A DNA stretch of 64,000 bases from Ilex aquifolium (lineage: Eukaryota > Streptophyta > Magnoliopsida > Aquifoliales > Aquifoliaceae), in contig OX637394.1 in assembly GCA_951799425.1 (NCBI GenBank), forward strand, positions 31,408,001 through 31,472,000. The letters are read 5' to 3'. This document shows positions 43,425 to 55,085 of the stretch, one piece after another; position 1 is the first letter of the stretch, and every line of letters starts with the position of its first letter. The position numbers and the translations under genes are program-made. A model generated the notes under the pieces. That model did no database searches. It was not told the DNA's origin and saw only the letters and a list, made by a program, of their open reading frames with translations.

Positions 43425-45745
43425 ATTATGGTCCATTTATAACATTGGAATGAAGGAACTCATAACCCAAAAGCTTGGCAAAACAGTTTTAAAATTTCTG
43501 ATTTTTGGAGAGTGTACCGGTACTGCGTACCGGTACGCTATGCTCACTGGACTGAACCGTACCGGTACGCTATACAGTGAATCGGTACGCTTTACCTGCT
43601 GGACCACAGTGTACCGGTACACCGTACCAGTATTCTGGGCCTAGTTTTGCCTGTTTTTCAATTACAATTCATTCCAAACCTTTCCAAAACCAACCCAAAC
43701 TTATACAACATGAATTTATACATCAAACATGGTTGGTACAAGTTCTATTACAATTCATTTGTACACATTTACATGTCAAAAACTAATTTTTCATACTTAG
43801 TTTACAAAAACCCAAAATCAAGCCACATCTCGGCTTTTCTTCGCCCTTGATGGCCCGAATGAAGTCCGTCCACTGGCGTGTGACCCTCACCTGAAATGTT
43901 TTCTCGTATAGGGTGTGCCATGCTCAATAGAGTGTCTCCTACAGAGGCTACTCCTCATCCATGATGCATATGAAATATGTACATGCAACAATCAACAACA
44001 TTTATTCATTCCATATAAGAACATGTGAGTCAAGATTGGAATTTAACCATGTCATGCCATGATATGAGATGATACTCACCCATGCACTTAACCCGAGCCC
44101 TCACCGACTCCCGTAACACAATGCAATGCACTTGTATAAAACGTTTATCCTTGATGAAACACATCCAATGATCATTTGAAACAAAATTCATATGTTTTAT
44201 AAAACCAAACCATTGCAAGATGTTTTCATCAAAAGAATATTTTCATAAATCAAAACCCTTGTGTCTTTGTTGGGCAACGGATTTTTGGAATTGCACCACC
44301 GGCTCCGTAAGCCGTTACACTTTTTTGGACTTGCACCGATGGAAGTATATAAACCAATAGTCGGGTTTCGCACCCGAGGGAGTCTAGCCCTTCTTGCTAT
44401 GCTCGACACAAGTTTTCCCATGCAACTCAGCCGGATCTTCGATCCAACTTTCCCGAGTCCACATATCAACCACCAAATGTTGTGATCAACCATGCAAACA
44501 CACACCCCCACTCATGACTTATGCCCATGAATGTGATGCAATATCATGCTCCATATGCAATAGATGACATATGAGCAACATTAACCACATATCATACCAT
44601 ATGTAATGAATGTCATGGATCAATTTAACCATACATTTCAACATGTATCATGGACAATTATATCATATGCATATAATCTCCAAAAATTCATCACAATGTC
44701 AATATATTAATACACATATATCAACATTTCATACTTAACACAACACAAGCATGCTATTTCATAATTATGTCAATAACACACTTTATTACAAAGGCACATA
44801 TAAGCACATAACAGCCCCCATAATAGCCCACATAGCAGCCCAAAATAGGCCACAATTTCATCAAGTTACAAGAGATTATGCAAGTAACTTCTATACATCA
44901 AATTCAAACTAGAATTTAGCTTAAGTCATTTCAATGCCAAATTTCGTCATTTCCATGACCCTCAACACACCTAGGTTAACTTCCACATCAACCCCTGATT
45001 TTTTTTTTTACACCAAAGGATAGGAATAAAATCAAAGTAGGAAGAACCCTACCTCTTGACGCGTAAAACGAAAGGTAGAACCGTCAAGAACACCAACCGC
45101 GACCCCAACTCTTGATTTCTCCAAAATTTTCGTTCTGGATATTCGGTGAAACCCTTTGTTCTTGGTACGTGCGCGTAGCCCTCGTCGAGAAGATCAATTT
45201 TGATTCTTGGCTCGACGAATTCCGAGCAACGGAACTCCGTGAATCGTCGAAAGAAATTTGAAATCTCACTTTCTCTCCTCTCTTCCTCTCCAACGTGTGA
45301 GGCCAGAACCCAGTAGAATTCTCTGCAAAAAATTAGATATTTTGCCCTATTTATAGTCTTTAAATGCGCGGTGCACATCGCGTCGCACGTTCCCTTATTT
45401 CCGGGTCCGTTTCTGCCCCGAAACAATTAATTTCATCCTGATTTAAGTGCAAATTAATTTTATTTGAACTTTAATTCAATTGTAAGGAAATTTTATAAAA
45501 TTTATTTGTGGGGACTTTTGTGAGATCAGCCGCCACTTAGTCGCCTTGAAATATGTGCAAAATATGACTATCTCGAAATTCGATGAAATTTGACAGGGTA
45601 ATTAGATTTCGCGATACGAATCTAATGGCGAAGTCCGTTGTGTCATCTAAGCTCTAGAAACATGAGTATTTTAAATATGTATTATAGTGGTAAATAATCG
45701 TTTTGCCCTTTTTCAGAAAAAGTTCAAATTTACCTGAGTTTTACA

Positions 45746-46337
45746 CTAGGGATCACCTAGTGGTTCAATAATGTAGTGAGTAGGATAGGAAGGAAATTTT
45801 GAATATCATAGATCGTATTTTGAGCTTTACTTGGTGGTGTTCATTTTTTAAGACTTAGAATTCCATTGCATGTGTTTTGAAGTCATCAAAAATTAAATCG
45901 CATTGCAATTTCGTAAATGAATTCAGGCAAAGTCGGACAGTTTTGATATGATAATGTAAACCGTGTTTTTGAGTGTTTAGGTTAGCAAGTAGGTTGTTAG
46001 AGTTAGATTAGAGTCAAATAAGTTAGATAAAGTGGATAAGAGTGAAAAGGGGCACAGAGAAAGTTTTTTTTGCAAAATTGTGGGCAGGTACCGGTACATA
46101 GTCAAATAGGTACTGGAACCTATGAGGCAGAACACTTAGCTACTGGTACCTTCATTATTGAGATACCAGTACCTCGTGCCCTAATTTGTAAAACACGAGG
46201 GTTTTAAAAGGGCAAAACTCAATTTTTTTTTATTCTCATTTCTCTCTCTCTCTCAAACATTCGCTCCTCTCTCTAGAAACCTTCCAACTCCTCTTAAAAC
46301 CCTTGGGCACTCCTTTAATCCCTCATATTCATTAAAC
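45746..46337 (+). other. Element K: 3' region, third part, with palindromes and leader-like sequence
   Basis: Continues K after D (CTAGGGATCACCTAGTGG, as in C 21263-21280). It then departs from C: GGTACCGGTACATAG-type repeats (about 46085-46175), a CT-rich run (TCTCTCTCTCTCAAAC, about 46239-46260) and text like an mRNA leader. At about 46338 it meets the TATA box of element H. It has the same order as J (palindromes, leader, ORF), but the ORF is gone here. Confidence 0.55.
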
Positions 46338-48312
46338 TGTATAAATAGGGACTAAAATCTGATTTTTTAGAGGGATTTCTGGTGGGTTTCTGCTGGGTTC
46401 AAGTTGGAAGAGAAAGAGAAGGAAAAAGAATGATTTCAAGAATTCTTTCTCAGATCTACAGAGTTCCACCGGTCGGAATTCTTCGGGCCAAGTATTAAAG
46501 TCGACCTACGCGACGAGGGCTATGCAATCATACCAAAAAGGAAGGATTTCACCGAAGATTCAAAGACGGAATTTTGGAGAAAGTTTGATTTTGGGCAAGG
46601 TTTGGGTTCTTGGAGCTTCCTAGCATTGTTTTACGCTTCAAGAGATAGGGTTTTCATCCTAACTAGGTTTATTTCCAACCTAGGATGTATATATATGAAA
46701 TAAGTGGGCTGTTTTGTGTATTTTAACACTTGCCAATGGTAGTTGATTTAATGGAAATGGGTGGATTCAATTCTAGTATGTATTGGTAATTAGAAATTGC
46801 TAGTTTGTGATTTGTTAGAAGTTTTGATAATTGGGTAAGTGAAAATCACTTAATCTGATTTTTTTTTGAGTTATGTGATGAATTTGGGCATTTTATGTGA
46901 TTACATGATTTGGTGCCTTGAAGGTATTAGATAACATGCCTATATGAAATAAAGTGTGTTAATTGCATGAGATTATGTGATAACATGTTCGGGCATTATT
47001 GTTGATATATGTTTGTTGATATATTGACATTGTGATGAACTATGGTAATTATATGTTTTTGATATAAATTACCATGGAATATGTAGATATGTGGTTAAAT
47101 GGTTCATATGGCACTCGTACATGTCGGACATGACATTGGTGTTGCAATTACACATTACATTGAATTTGCATGAAGGCAACACATTCATGGGCATGAGGCA
47201 TTAGTGTGGGTGTGTGTGCATAGTTGATCAAACACCATTATTGGTGAATGATTCATGGGCTCGGAATAGTTTGGCCGAGGTTCGACTGAGTCGCATGGTT
47301 TGCATTGAAAATAGGGTCGGGCTTAGCAAGAAGGGCTAGAAAATTCCCTCGGGTGCAAGACCCGGTGATTGGGATGCGCACTCCCTTGGTTCAGCCCATA
47401 AAGTGTGTGGGTGTACGCGGAACCCTTGGTGGAAGCCCATGAATTTCGTGTGGGTTGGATGACCCTTGGTGTAAGTCCATGAATACCCACCCCAAGAAAG
47501 ACCCGAGATTTATAATGGTCATTTGATGTGCAACATAAATGGCGAATTTATACACATTGCCATTGCATTGTGTTGTGGGAGCCGGAGTGGGCTCGGGTTG
47601 AAGTGCATGAGTGAGTCTCACCTCATTTCATGGCATGGCATGGTGATTTCCAACATTGAATTGTATATTCTTGATTGGAATGTTTTGTGGCTTGTTGAAT
47701 GTTGCATGTGAACATTTCATATGCACTTAGGTTGGGGAGTGGCCTCTTTAGGAGATACCCTATTGAGCGTGGCTCACCCTTTATGGGAAAATATTTTAGG
47801 TACGGGGTTATACACCGGTGGACGGCTCGTATTTAGGGCCTTAGGGATGATGAGAAGCCGACTTGTGGCTTTTAATTCATGTTTTGTAAAACTATTGCGA
47901 AAAACTATGCTTTTGTAAAACATTCGCTAAGTTAGTTTTTGGGCATGTAATGTATGTAAAAGAATTGTAATTGAATTCATATAGACTATTTTTAATGTAA
48001 CATTGCATGGTGTTATACGAGGATGAATAAATGCACCCGGTGTGGCCAATGTCTACTCATTAATGGACCCGATGTGATCAATGTTTACTCATAAATGGAC
48101 CCGATGTGGTCAATGTTTTATGATTGCACATGTTGTGTTTTGGGTAGAGCTCCCTGTACAAAGGAGACACTGCCTGGATTTTGTTAAATTATGGATCCCG
48201 GTAAATGGGGCATAACAGCGTGATATCGAGTTACATGGTATCCACGGGTGTTCCACGGGTTGATGGGTAATCAACGGGTTGACAAAAGACCCCCGGTTTT
48301 TGGGGAGTCACA
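46338..48312 (+). mobile_element. Element H 5' LTR, U3-less
   Basis: Begins at the TATA box (TATAAATA 46340-46347), where it first matches the 3' LTR (52452 onward), and ends GGGGAGTCACA. It lacks the TGTAAAACCCG...U3 part. It contains several GGACCCGGTGTGG-like repeats near its end (48035-48115). Confidence 0.85.
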
Positions 48313-48315
48313 GCT

Positions 48316-48327
48316 TGGTATCAGAGC
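48316..48327 (+). promoter_or_regulatory. Primer-binding site of H (initiator tRNA-Met)
   Basis: TGGTATCAGAGC three bases after the LTR end. Confidence 0.9.
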
Positions 48328-48665
48328 TTAAGTTGATGATTTACCTAAGGCTTGCGGGGCATGGGTCTAGACCATTGCATCCATTGTGCATTACATGTCT
48401 TGTGCTTTAAATGCTACATGTTATGTGTTATGCGTTATGTGACTTATATGCATGGTGAAATGTTTATGGAAAAAGAGACACTAGGGTTAGAAAACATAAC
48501 CTTGGGGGTCGGAAAGAGAATGAACATGATGGTTAAGGATGTAAATGTCTGCTAGTGGTGGCACACGCTCTACTTGTGAGACAATGAGAGAAATCTCAAA
48601 TGTTCAACTTAAATCCCTACTTTGGGATACTAAGTTAGTGCTCTATTATTATTGGACTTATGTGA
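48328..48665 (+). other. Element H leader, fused to protease by gag deletion
   Basis: Matches the leader of D (minus strand 41050-40725), with words such as GCTAGTGGTGGCAC, GAGACAATGAGAGAAATCTC and ACTTTGGGATACTA. It then jumps straight to the protease coding ATTTGGGTTTAGAGG at about 48666. All of gag and the protease active-site codons are deleted. Confidence 0.75.
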
Positions 48666-50206
48666 GGGATTTGGGTTTAGAGGTTGGAACCTTGGAAAAT
48701 CCATTGCATGTGAGTTCTCCCCTAGGAGCTAGGGTGAGTATTGATCAAATATGTCGAGGTTGTGAGTTAGAGATCTCGGGGATTCTACTCACCGTGGACC
48801 TTAGGGTCATGGGCATGTCGAAGTTTGATGTCATCCTTGGGATGGACTGGTTGGCAACACACCGAGTCGTCATTGATTGTGATCGGAAAAGGGTAGTGGC
48901 CTACACACCGGAGGGTGTTTGTTTCAAGTTCCAAGGGGAAAAGCATGATGCCTTACCCTAAGCCGTGTATGACTCTCGATGGCACGGGCAGTTGATGGGC
49001 TGGCTTACGAGCCTTACCCTGGAAGACGAGATGAGACATGAGTTGGGTTTACCTTGGGTGGTTTGTGAATATGAGGATGTTTTTCCAGATGAACTACTGG
49101 GATTACCTCCACATAGGGATGTAGACTTCACTATTGAGTTGCACCCCAGTACATCGCCCATTTCTATAACTCCGCATAGAATGACACTTGCAGAGTTGCA
49201 AGAACTCAAGGTCCAGTTGCAAGAATTGTTGGACAAGGGCTTTATTAGACCGACCACGTCACCTTGGGGCGCTCCGGTATTGTTTGCCAAGAAGAAAGAT
49301 AAGACTCTTCGACTATGTATAGATTACCGGTAGTTGAATCGGGTTACTATCAAGAATAGGTACCCTTTGCTGAGAATTGATGATTTGTTTCATCAGCTGA
49401 GAGGGGCGCGGGTTTACTCCAAGATAGATCTACGCACGGGTTACCATCAGTTGAGGGTTAGGGAGGCAGATATCCCTAAGATGGCGTTTAGGACGCGGTA
49501 TGGGCATTTTGAGTTCACAGTGATGCCATTCGGATTGACGAATGCCCCGGCGACATTCATGGATCTCATGCATAGGGTGTTCCAACCCTACCTAGATCAT
49601 TTTTTCGTGGTCTTTGTTGACGACATCTTGATCTACTCCAAGTCTGAGGAGGAGCATGAGGGTCACTTGAGGGTTGTTCTCTAGACCTTGAGAGACTATC
49701 AGTTGTATGCCAAGTTTAGCAAGTGTGAATTTTGGCTCACAGAGGTGAAATTCTTGGGGCATGTGGTGTCGGCTTCAGGTGTATCCATGGACCCGAAGAA
49801 GGTTGAGGCAGTTATGAGTTGGGAAAGACCGAAGTCAGTCTTTGAGATACGCAGTTTCTTGGGATTGGCGGGGTATTACATGAGGTTTATTGAGGACTTT
49901 TCCCGACTAGCTGCACCTATGACGAGGTTGACCCGGAAAGAGGTTAAATTTCAGTGGGATGACTCTTGTGAGAGGGCATTCCAAGAGTTGAAGGGGAGAC
50001 TTACTTCAGCTCCTATTTTGATAGTCCCGGAAAGGGGACAGAGGTACATAGTGTATTGTGATGCCTCGAAGGAAGGGCTTAGTTATGTTTTGATGCAGTC
50101 CGGGAGGGTGGTGGCTTATGGTTCTCGGCAGTTAAAGAACCACGACCAGAATTACCCTACGCATGATATGGAGTTAGCGGCCATTGTCTTTGCCTTGAAG
50201 GCTTGA
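48666..50206 (+). pseudogene. Element H: partial protease, RT and RNase H
   Basis: Protease tail GLEVGTLENPLHVSSPLGAR and MSKFDVILGMDWLATHR; the D-S-G motif is absent through deletion. RT (about 49030-49760) has [53 protein letters not shown] and V-F-V-D-D-I-L-I-Y. RNase H has [20 protein letters not shown] and [15 protein letters not shown]. Stops at 48961, 49331, 49682 and 50204 fall at Gln/Trp codons of relatives (CAG to TAG, TGG to TGA), except that 48961 replaces the Gln-Val region. The stop at 49682 is shared with D. Confidence 0.88.
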
Positions 50207-52068
50207 CGCCACTATTTATACAGTGAGCAATTAGAGGTGTTTTTGGACCATAAGAGTCTGAAGTACATCTTCACATAGCAGGATCTCAACATGAGGCAAC
50301 GCAGGTGGATGGAGTATTTAGAGGACTATGACTTCACTTTTCATTACCATCCCGGTAAAGTAAATGTGGTGGCTGATGCACTCAGCAGGAAGTCACGGGG
50401 ATCTTAGCCAGTATGGCTTCCCGGGAATGGCAGATGCTCGAGACTGTGGGGCAGTTCGGGCTACACTATAGGAGTCAGGCTCAGGGCACTTTGGGGAGTT
50501 TGGTGGCTACGCCTTCCCTACTGAGCAGAGTGATCGAGTCCCGGGGGCAGGACACGGAGATATTGTCCATCAGAGACCGGGTATGGCCGAGTACAGGTGA
50601 CGAGGGCTGGACTATTCACACGGATGGTAGTTTTCGGTTTAGGGGAAGGGTTATGGTTCCCCATTCTACGGATCTGAGAAAGGAGATCCTTAGGGAGTTC
50701 CATTGCTCCCGTTTGCTGCACATCCCGATAACACAAAGATGTACCATGATCTTCGCCGCCAGTACTACTGGAGTGGGATGAAGAGGCATGTTGGAGACTT
50801 TGTTAGCCGATATCTCACGTGTCAGCAGGTCAAGGCTGAGCACCAGAGACCAGCAGGTTTGCTCCAGCCTTTGGAAGTGGCTGAGTGGAAGTGGGAGCAC
50901 GTCACGATGGATTTTATGACCCACTTGCCACGGACATCGCGGGGACATGATGCGGTGTGGGTGATAGTGGACTGGCTTACAAAGTCGACACACTTTTTGG
51001 CAATGCGGATGACCCATCACACTAGAGGAATTCTGCAGGCTGTATATACGAGAGATTGTCCGGCTACATGGGGTGCCCGTATCTATAGTATTGGATCAGG
51101 ATCCTAGGTTTACATCTCATTTTTGGGAGAGTTTCTAACGGGCAATGGGGACACAGTTGATGATGAGCACAACTTTTCATCCCCAGACGGACGGTCATTC
51201 GGAGAGGACCATCCAGACTTTAGAGGATATGCTACGGGCATGTGTCCTAGATCTCAAGGGTAGCTGGGAAGAACATTTACCCTTAGTGGAGTTCGCCTAC
51301 AACAACAGTTATCAAGCGAGCATACAGTTGGCACCCTATGAGGCACTTTATGGGAGGCATTGCCGTTCTTCGGTTTATTGGACAAAGGTTGGAGAGAGAC
51401 CCTCTACGGGTCCGGATTTGGTTAGAGACATCTCAGAGAAGGTGGACTTGATATGGAAGCGTCTTCTCACGGCTCAGAGTCGGCAGAAGAGCTACACCAG
51501 CAGACTGCGGCGACCTCTGGAGTTTGCGGTGGGAGATCACGTCTTCTTGAAGGTGATGCCTAAGAGAGGAGTGGTCAGGTTTGGCAAGCGGGGAAAGCTG
51601 TCGCCGAGGTATATCGGGCCCTTTGAGGTACTTGAGAGGGTTGGCATAGTTGCTTACCGGTTGGCGTTGCCGCCAAATTTATCGGGTGTTCATGTAGTGT
51701 TCCAAGTCTCTATGCTTTGGAAGTATACTCCAGATCCATCACAAGTGGTGGATTGGGGTGAGTTGATTGTTGATGTAGATGGAACCTTTGAAAAGGGACC
51801 GGTGCGTATCATGGATAGCCGAGAGCAGGTTTTGCGAGGCAAGACCGTGAGACTAGTGAAAGTGCTATGGCAGCACCGAGGAGTGGAGGAGGCGACATGG
51901 GAGCGTGAGGACACTATACGTACCAGTTATCCTTTCTTATTCGAGGATGGAGGTACATTCTTAAAGTCATTTAGTGTTATATTCATGTTGCACATGCATG
52001 TGGTTGTATGTGCATGTGTGTGTGTGAATTTCTGGAACGAAATTCTTTTAAGGGGGGGAAGAATGTAA
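50207..52068 (+). pseudogene. Element H: RNase H end and integrase with chromodomain-like tail
   Basis: Continues through a stop (F-T-stop-Q-D-L-N), [16 protein letters not shown], the HHCC zinc region (frameshift near 50710), ISRYLTCQQVKAEHQRP-like, WKWEHVTMDFMTHLPRTSRG (first Asp) and a frameshift near 51040. 51145-52068 then has HPQTDGHSERTIQTLEDMLR (Glu), [50 protein letters not shown] and [15 protein letters not shown]. The frame ends in the start of the 3' LTR (TGA 52066). The second Asp segment (about 51095-51115) reads [10 protein letters not shown]-like, Ser-Asp changed to Leu-Asp. Confidence 0.87.
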
Positions 52069-54414
52069 AACCCGAGAAAATTTGAACTTTTTATGAAAAA
52101 AGGGCAAAACGGTAAATTTGCCACTATAGTGCGAGTTCAAAACCCATATTTCTCTAGAGCTCGGATGACGAAACAGACCTCACCGTTGGATTCGTCTTGC
52201 GAAATTTAGTTACCCAGAAAATTTTCGTCGAATTTCGAGATAGTCGGATTTTTTACGTTTTTCGAGACGACGGGTGTCTGGTGACCTCAAAAACGCCCCA
52301 AAAACAAAATTTGTAAAATTTTATTATAATTTAAATAAATTTCATATAAAAATATCTTGAACTTGAACCGGAGCGGAATTTAATCGTTCTAAGGCGAAAA
52401 CGGACCCGGAAAAGGGGGGGCGTGTGGCGTGACATGGACCAAGTGTTAAAGTGTATAAATAGGGACTAAAATCTGATTTTTTAGAGGGATTTATGTTGGG
52501 TTCAAGTTGGAAGATAAAGAGAAAGAAAAAGAAAGATTTCAAGAATTCTTTCTCAGATCTACGGAGTTCTACTAGTCAAAATTCTTCGGGCCAAGTATTA
52601 AATTCGATCTACGCGACGAGAGCTGCGCAACGATACCAAAAAGGAAGGATTTCACCGCAGATTCAAAGACGGAATTTTGGGGAAAGTTTGATTTTGGGCA
52701 ATGTTTGGGTTCTTGGAGCTTCCTAGCATTGCTTTACGCTTCAAGAGGTAGAGTTTTCATCCTAACTAGGTTTATTTCCAATGTAGGATGAATATATATG
52801 AAATGAGTGGGCTGTTTTGTGTATTTTAACACTTTTCAATGGTTTTTGATTTAATGGAAATGGGTGGATTCAATTCTAATATGTATTGGTAATTAGAAAT
52901 TGCTAGTTTGTGATTTGTTGGAAGTTTTGATAATTGGGTAAGTGAAAATCACTTAACCTGATTTTTTTTGAGTTATGTGATGAATTTGGGCATTTTATGT
53001 GATTACATGATTTGGTGCCTTGAAGGTATTAGATAAAATGCCTATATGAAATAAAGTGTGTTAATTACATGAGATTATGTGATAACATGTTTGGGCATTA
53101 TTGCTGATATATGTTTGTTGATATATTGACATTGTGATGAATTATGGTAATTATATGCTTTTGATATAAATTACCATGGAATATGTAGATATGTGGTTAA
53201 ATGGTTCATATGGCACTCGTACATATTGAACATGACATTGATGTTGCAATTACACATTACATTGAATTTGCATGGAGGCAACGCATTCATCGGCATGAGG
53301 CATGAGTGTGGGTGTGTGTGCATAGTTGATCAAACACCATTATTGGTGAATGATTCATGGGCTCGGAATAGTTTGGCCGAGGTTCGACTGAGTCGCATGG
53401 TTTGCATTGAAAAATAGGGTCGGGGTTAGCAAGAAGGGCTAGAAAATTCCCTCGGGTGCAAGACCTGGTGATTGGGATGCGCACTCCCTTGGTTCAGCCC
53501 ATAAAGTGTGTGGGTGTACGCGGAACCCTTGGTGGAAGCCCATGAATTCCGTGTGGGTTGGGTGACCCTTGATGTAAGTCCATGAATACTCACCCCAAGA
53601 AAGACTCAAGATTTATTATGGTCATTTGATGTGCAACATAAATGGAGAATTTATACACATTGGCATTGCACTGTGTTGTGGGAGCCGGAGTGGGCTCGGG
53701 TTGAAGTGCATGAGTGAGTCTCACCTCATTTCATGGCATGACATGGTGATTTCCAACATTGAATTGTATATTCTTGATTGGAATGTTTTGTGGCTTGTTG
53801 AATGTTGCATGTGAACATTTCATATGCACTTAGGTTGGAGAGTGGCCTTTTTAGGAGATACCCTATTGAGCGTGGCTCACCCTTTATGGAAAAACATTTC
53901 AGGTACGGGTTATACACCGGTGGATGGCTCGTATTTAGGGCCTCAAGGATGAATAGAAGCCGACTTGTGGCTTTTAATTCATGTTTTGTAAAACTATTGC
54001 GAAAAACTATGCTTTTGTAAAACATTCGTTAAGTTAGTTTTTGAGCATGTAATGTATGTAAAAGAATTGTAATTGAATTCATATAGAATATTTTTAATGC
54101 AACATTGTATGTTGTTATATGAGCATGGATAAATGGACCCGGTGTGGCCAATATCTACTCATAAATGGACCCGGTGTAGTCAATGTTTACTCATAAATGG
54201 ACCCGGTGTGGTCAATATTTTATGATTGCACAGGTTGTGTTTTCGGTAGAGCTCCTCGTACAAAGGAGACTCTGCCCGAATTTTGTTAAATTATGGATCC
54301 CGGTAAATGGGGCATAATGACGTGATATCGAGTTACATGGTATCCACAGGTATTCCGCGGGTTGATGGGTGATCAACGGGTTGACAAAGGACTCCCGATT
54401 TTCGGGACGTCACA
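52064..54414 (+). mobile_element. Element H 3' LTR
   Basis: 2351 bp, TGTAAAACCCGAG to CGGGACGTCACA. TATA box 52454-52461. Near 53900 a TTTCAG acceptor-like site is followed by a decayed form of the exon-like frame seen in D. GGACCCGGTGTGG repeats at 54136-54215. ORFs within are chance frames. Confidence 0.92.
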
Positions 54415-55085
54415 TTTTCCATGTACTTTACCATTTTCATTCCATCTATGGCCGACTAGAACATTGGTTGGAGAAATTCAGGGAAGGATTTTCATCCGGT
54501 TATGGGAAAATCAATCATCACACACATTGCCGGCCTTGTAGTGTAGTGTGTTGAATTTGACTAGGAAGATTGCAACGTATAAATTTGTACACATTTGATG
54601 CACCATAGACTTGTCATGGGGCATGCTTATCGTCCCTTCAAATTTATACGAACCAATTTTCCTATGAATCAATTTGACACCAATACACACATTTGGTAAC
54701 TCTTGATTTCTAATTCCTATCTTTCAATTGAACAAAAACACTTTTGAGTTCAATTGAGTTATAAGTGGTATTGATTAACCATACCCGTTGGAAAGAATTT
54801 CGAGGATTAGCCAACCCTTTTCATAGATAGATTTTCAACCCTAAATCTCACAATTCAACAACATTTTCAAAGAACAAATATTTATTTTTATTTTTAAAAT
54901 CACTTTCGAAACACTTTGTCTTGACCTTCCCTTAGGAGATGACCTCGAAAATTTTTCCGAGTTAGTACACGACACATAAGTCTCCCTGCGCTTGGGAAGC
55001 AACTTTTGCATCACCATAATTTGAGGGTACACCACTTTTGGCACTCACATACATTCTAGCATACCCCACAAACAAACCCATAGAA
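54415..55085 (+). mobile_element. Athila-like LTR remnant (possibly the 3' LTR end of K)
   Basis: Words shared with the terminal part of C's LTRs: GAGGATTAGCCAACCC, CTTCCCTTAGGAGATGACCT (C has CTTCCCTGAGGAGACGACCT), ACACGAC, and CTTGGGAAGCAACTTTTG. No ORF. As it lies just beyond H, the reading that it ends K is natural but not proven. Confidence 0.5.

Larger units (their letters stand above)
24245..45745 (-). mobile_element. Element D: family-2 chromovirus, minus strand, interrupted by F and E
   Basis: A 21.5-kb span bounded by CTAGG duplications (24240-24244, 45746-45750). On the minus strand it runs: 5' LTR 45745-41072 (split by solo LTR E), primer site about 41057-41068, gag 40714-39591 (then element F), protease-RT-RNase H-integrase 28928-25470, polypurine tract about 25364-25385, 3' LTR 25363-24245. 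Without F and E it would be about 8.5 kb, normal for a Tekay/Del-type element. Pol has about a dozen stops, so D is dead. Element H in plus orientation is its close relative. Confidence 0.92.
41072..45745 (-). mobile_element. Element D 5' LTR (split by solo LTR E)
   Basis: Minus-strand TGTAAAACTCAGG (45745) to GGGGCGTCACA (41072). With E removed it is 2391 bp, matching the 2351-bp LTR of H. It has GTACCGGTACGC palindromes at 43515-43630 and, on the minus strand, a CATTTCAG acceptor-like site with an open exon-like frame (about 43900-43795). Confidence 0.9.
46338..54414 (+). mobile_element. Element H: family-2 chromovirus with truncated 5' LTR and no gag
   Basis: 5' LTR remnant 46338-48312, primer site 48316-48327, leader to about 48665, protease (partial) to integrase 48666-52068, polypurine tract about 52047-52063, full 3' LTR 52064-54414. 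The first ~390 bp of the 5' LTR are missing, so no target duplication can be checked. It is the plus-strand sister of D. Internal deletion of gag and several stops make it non-autonomous. Confidence 0.9.
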
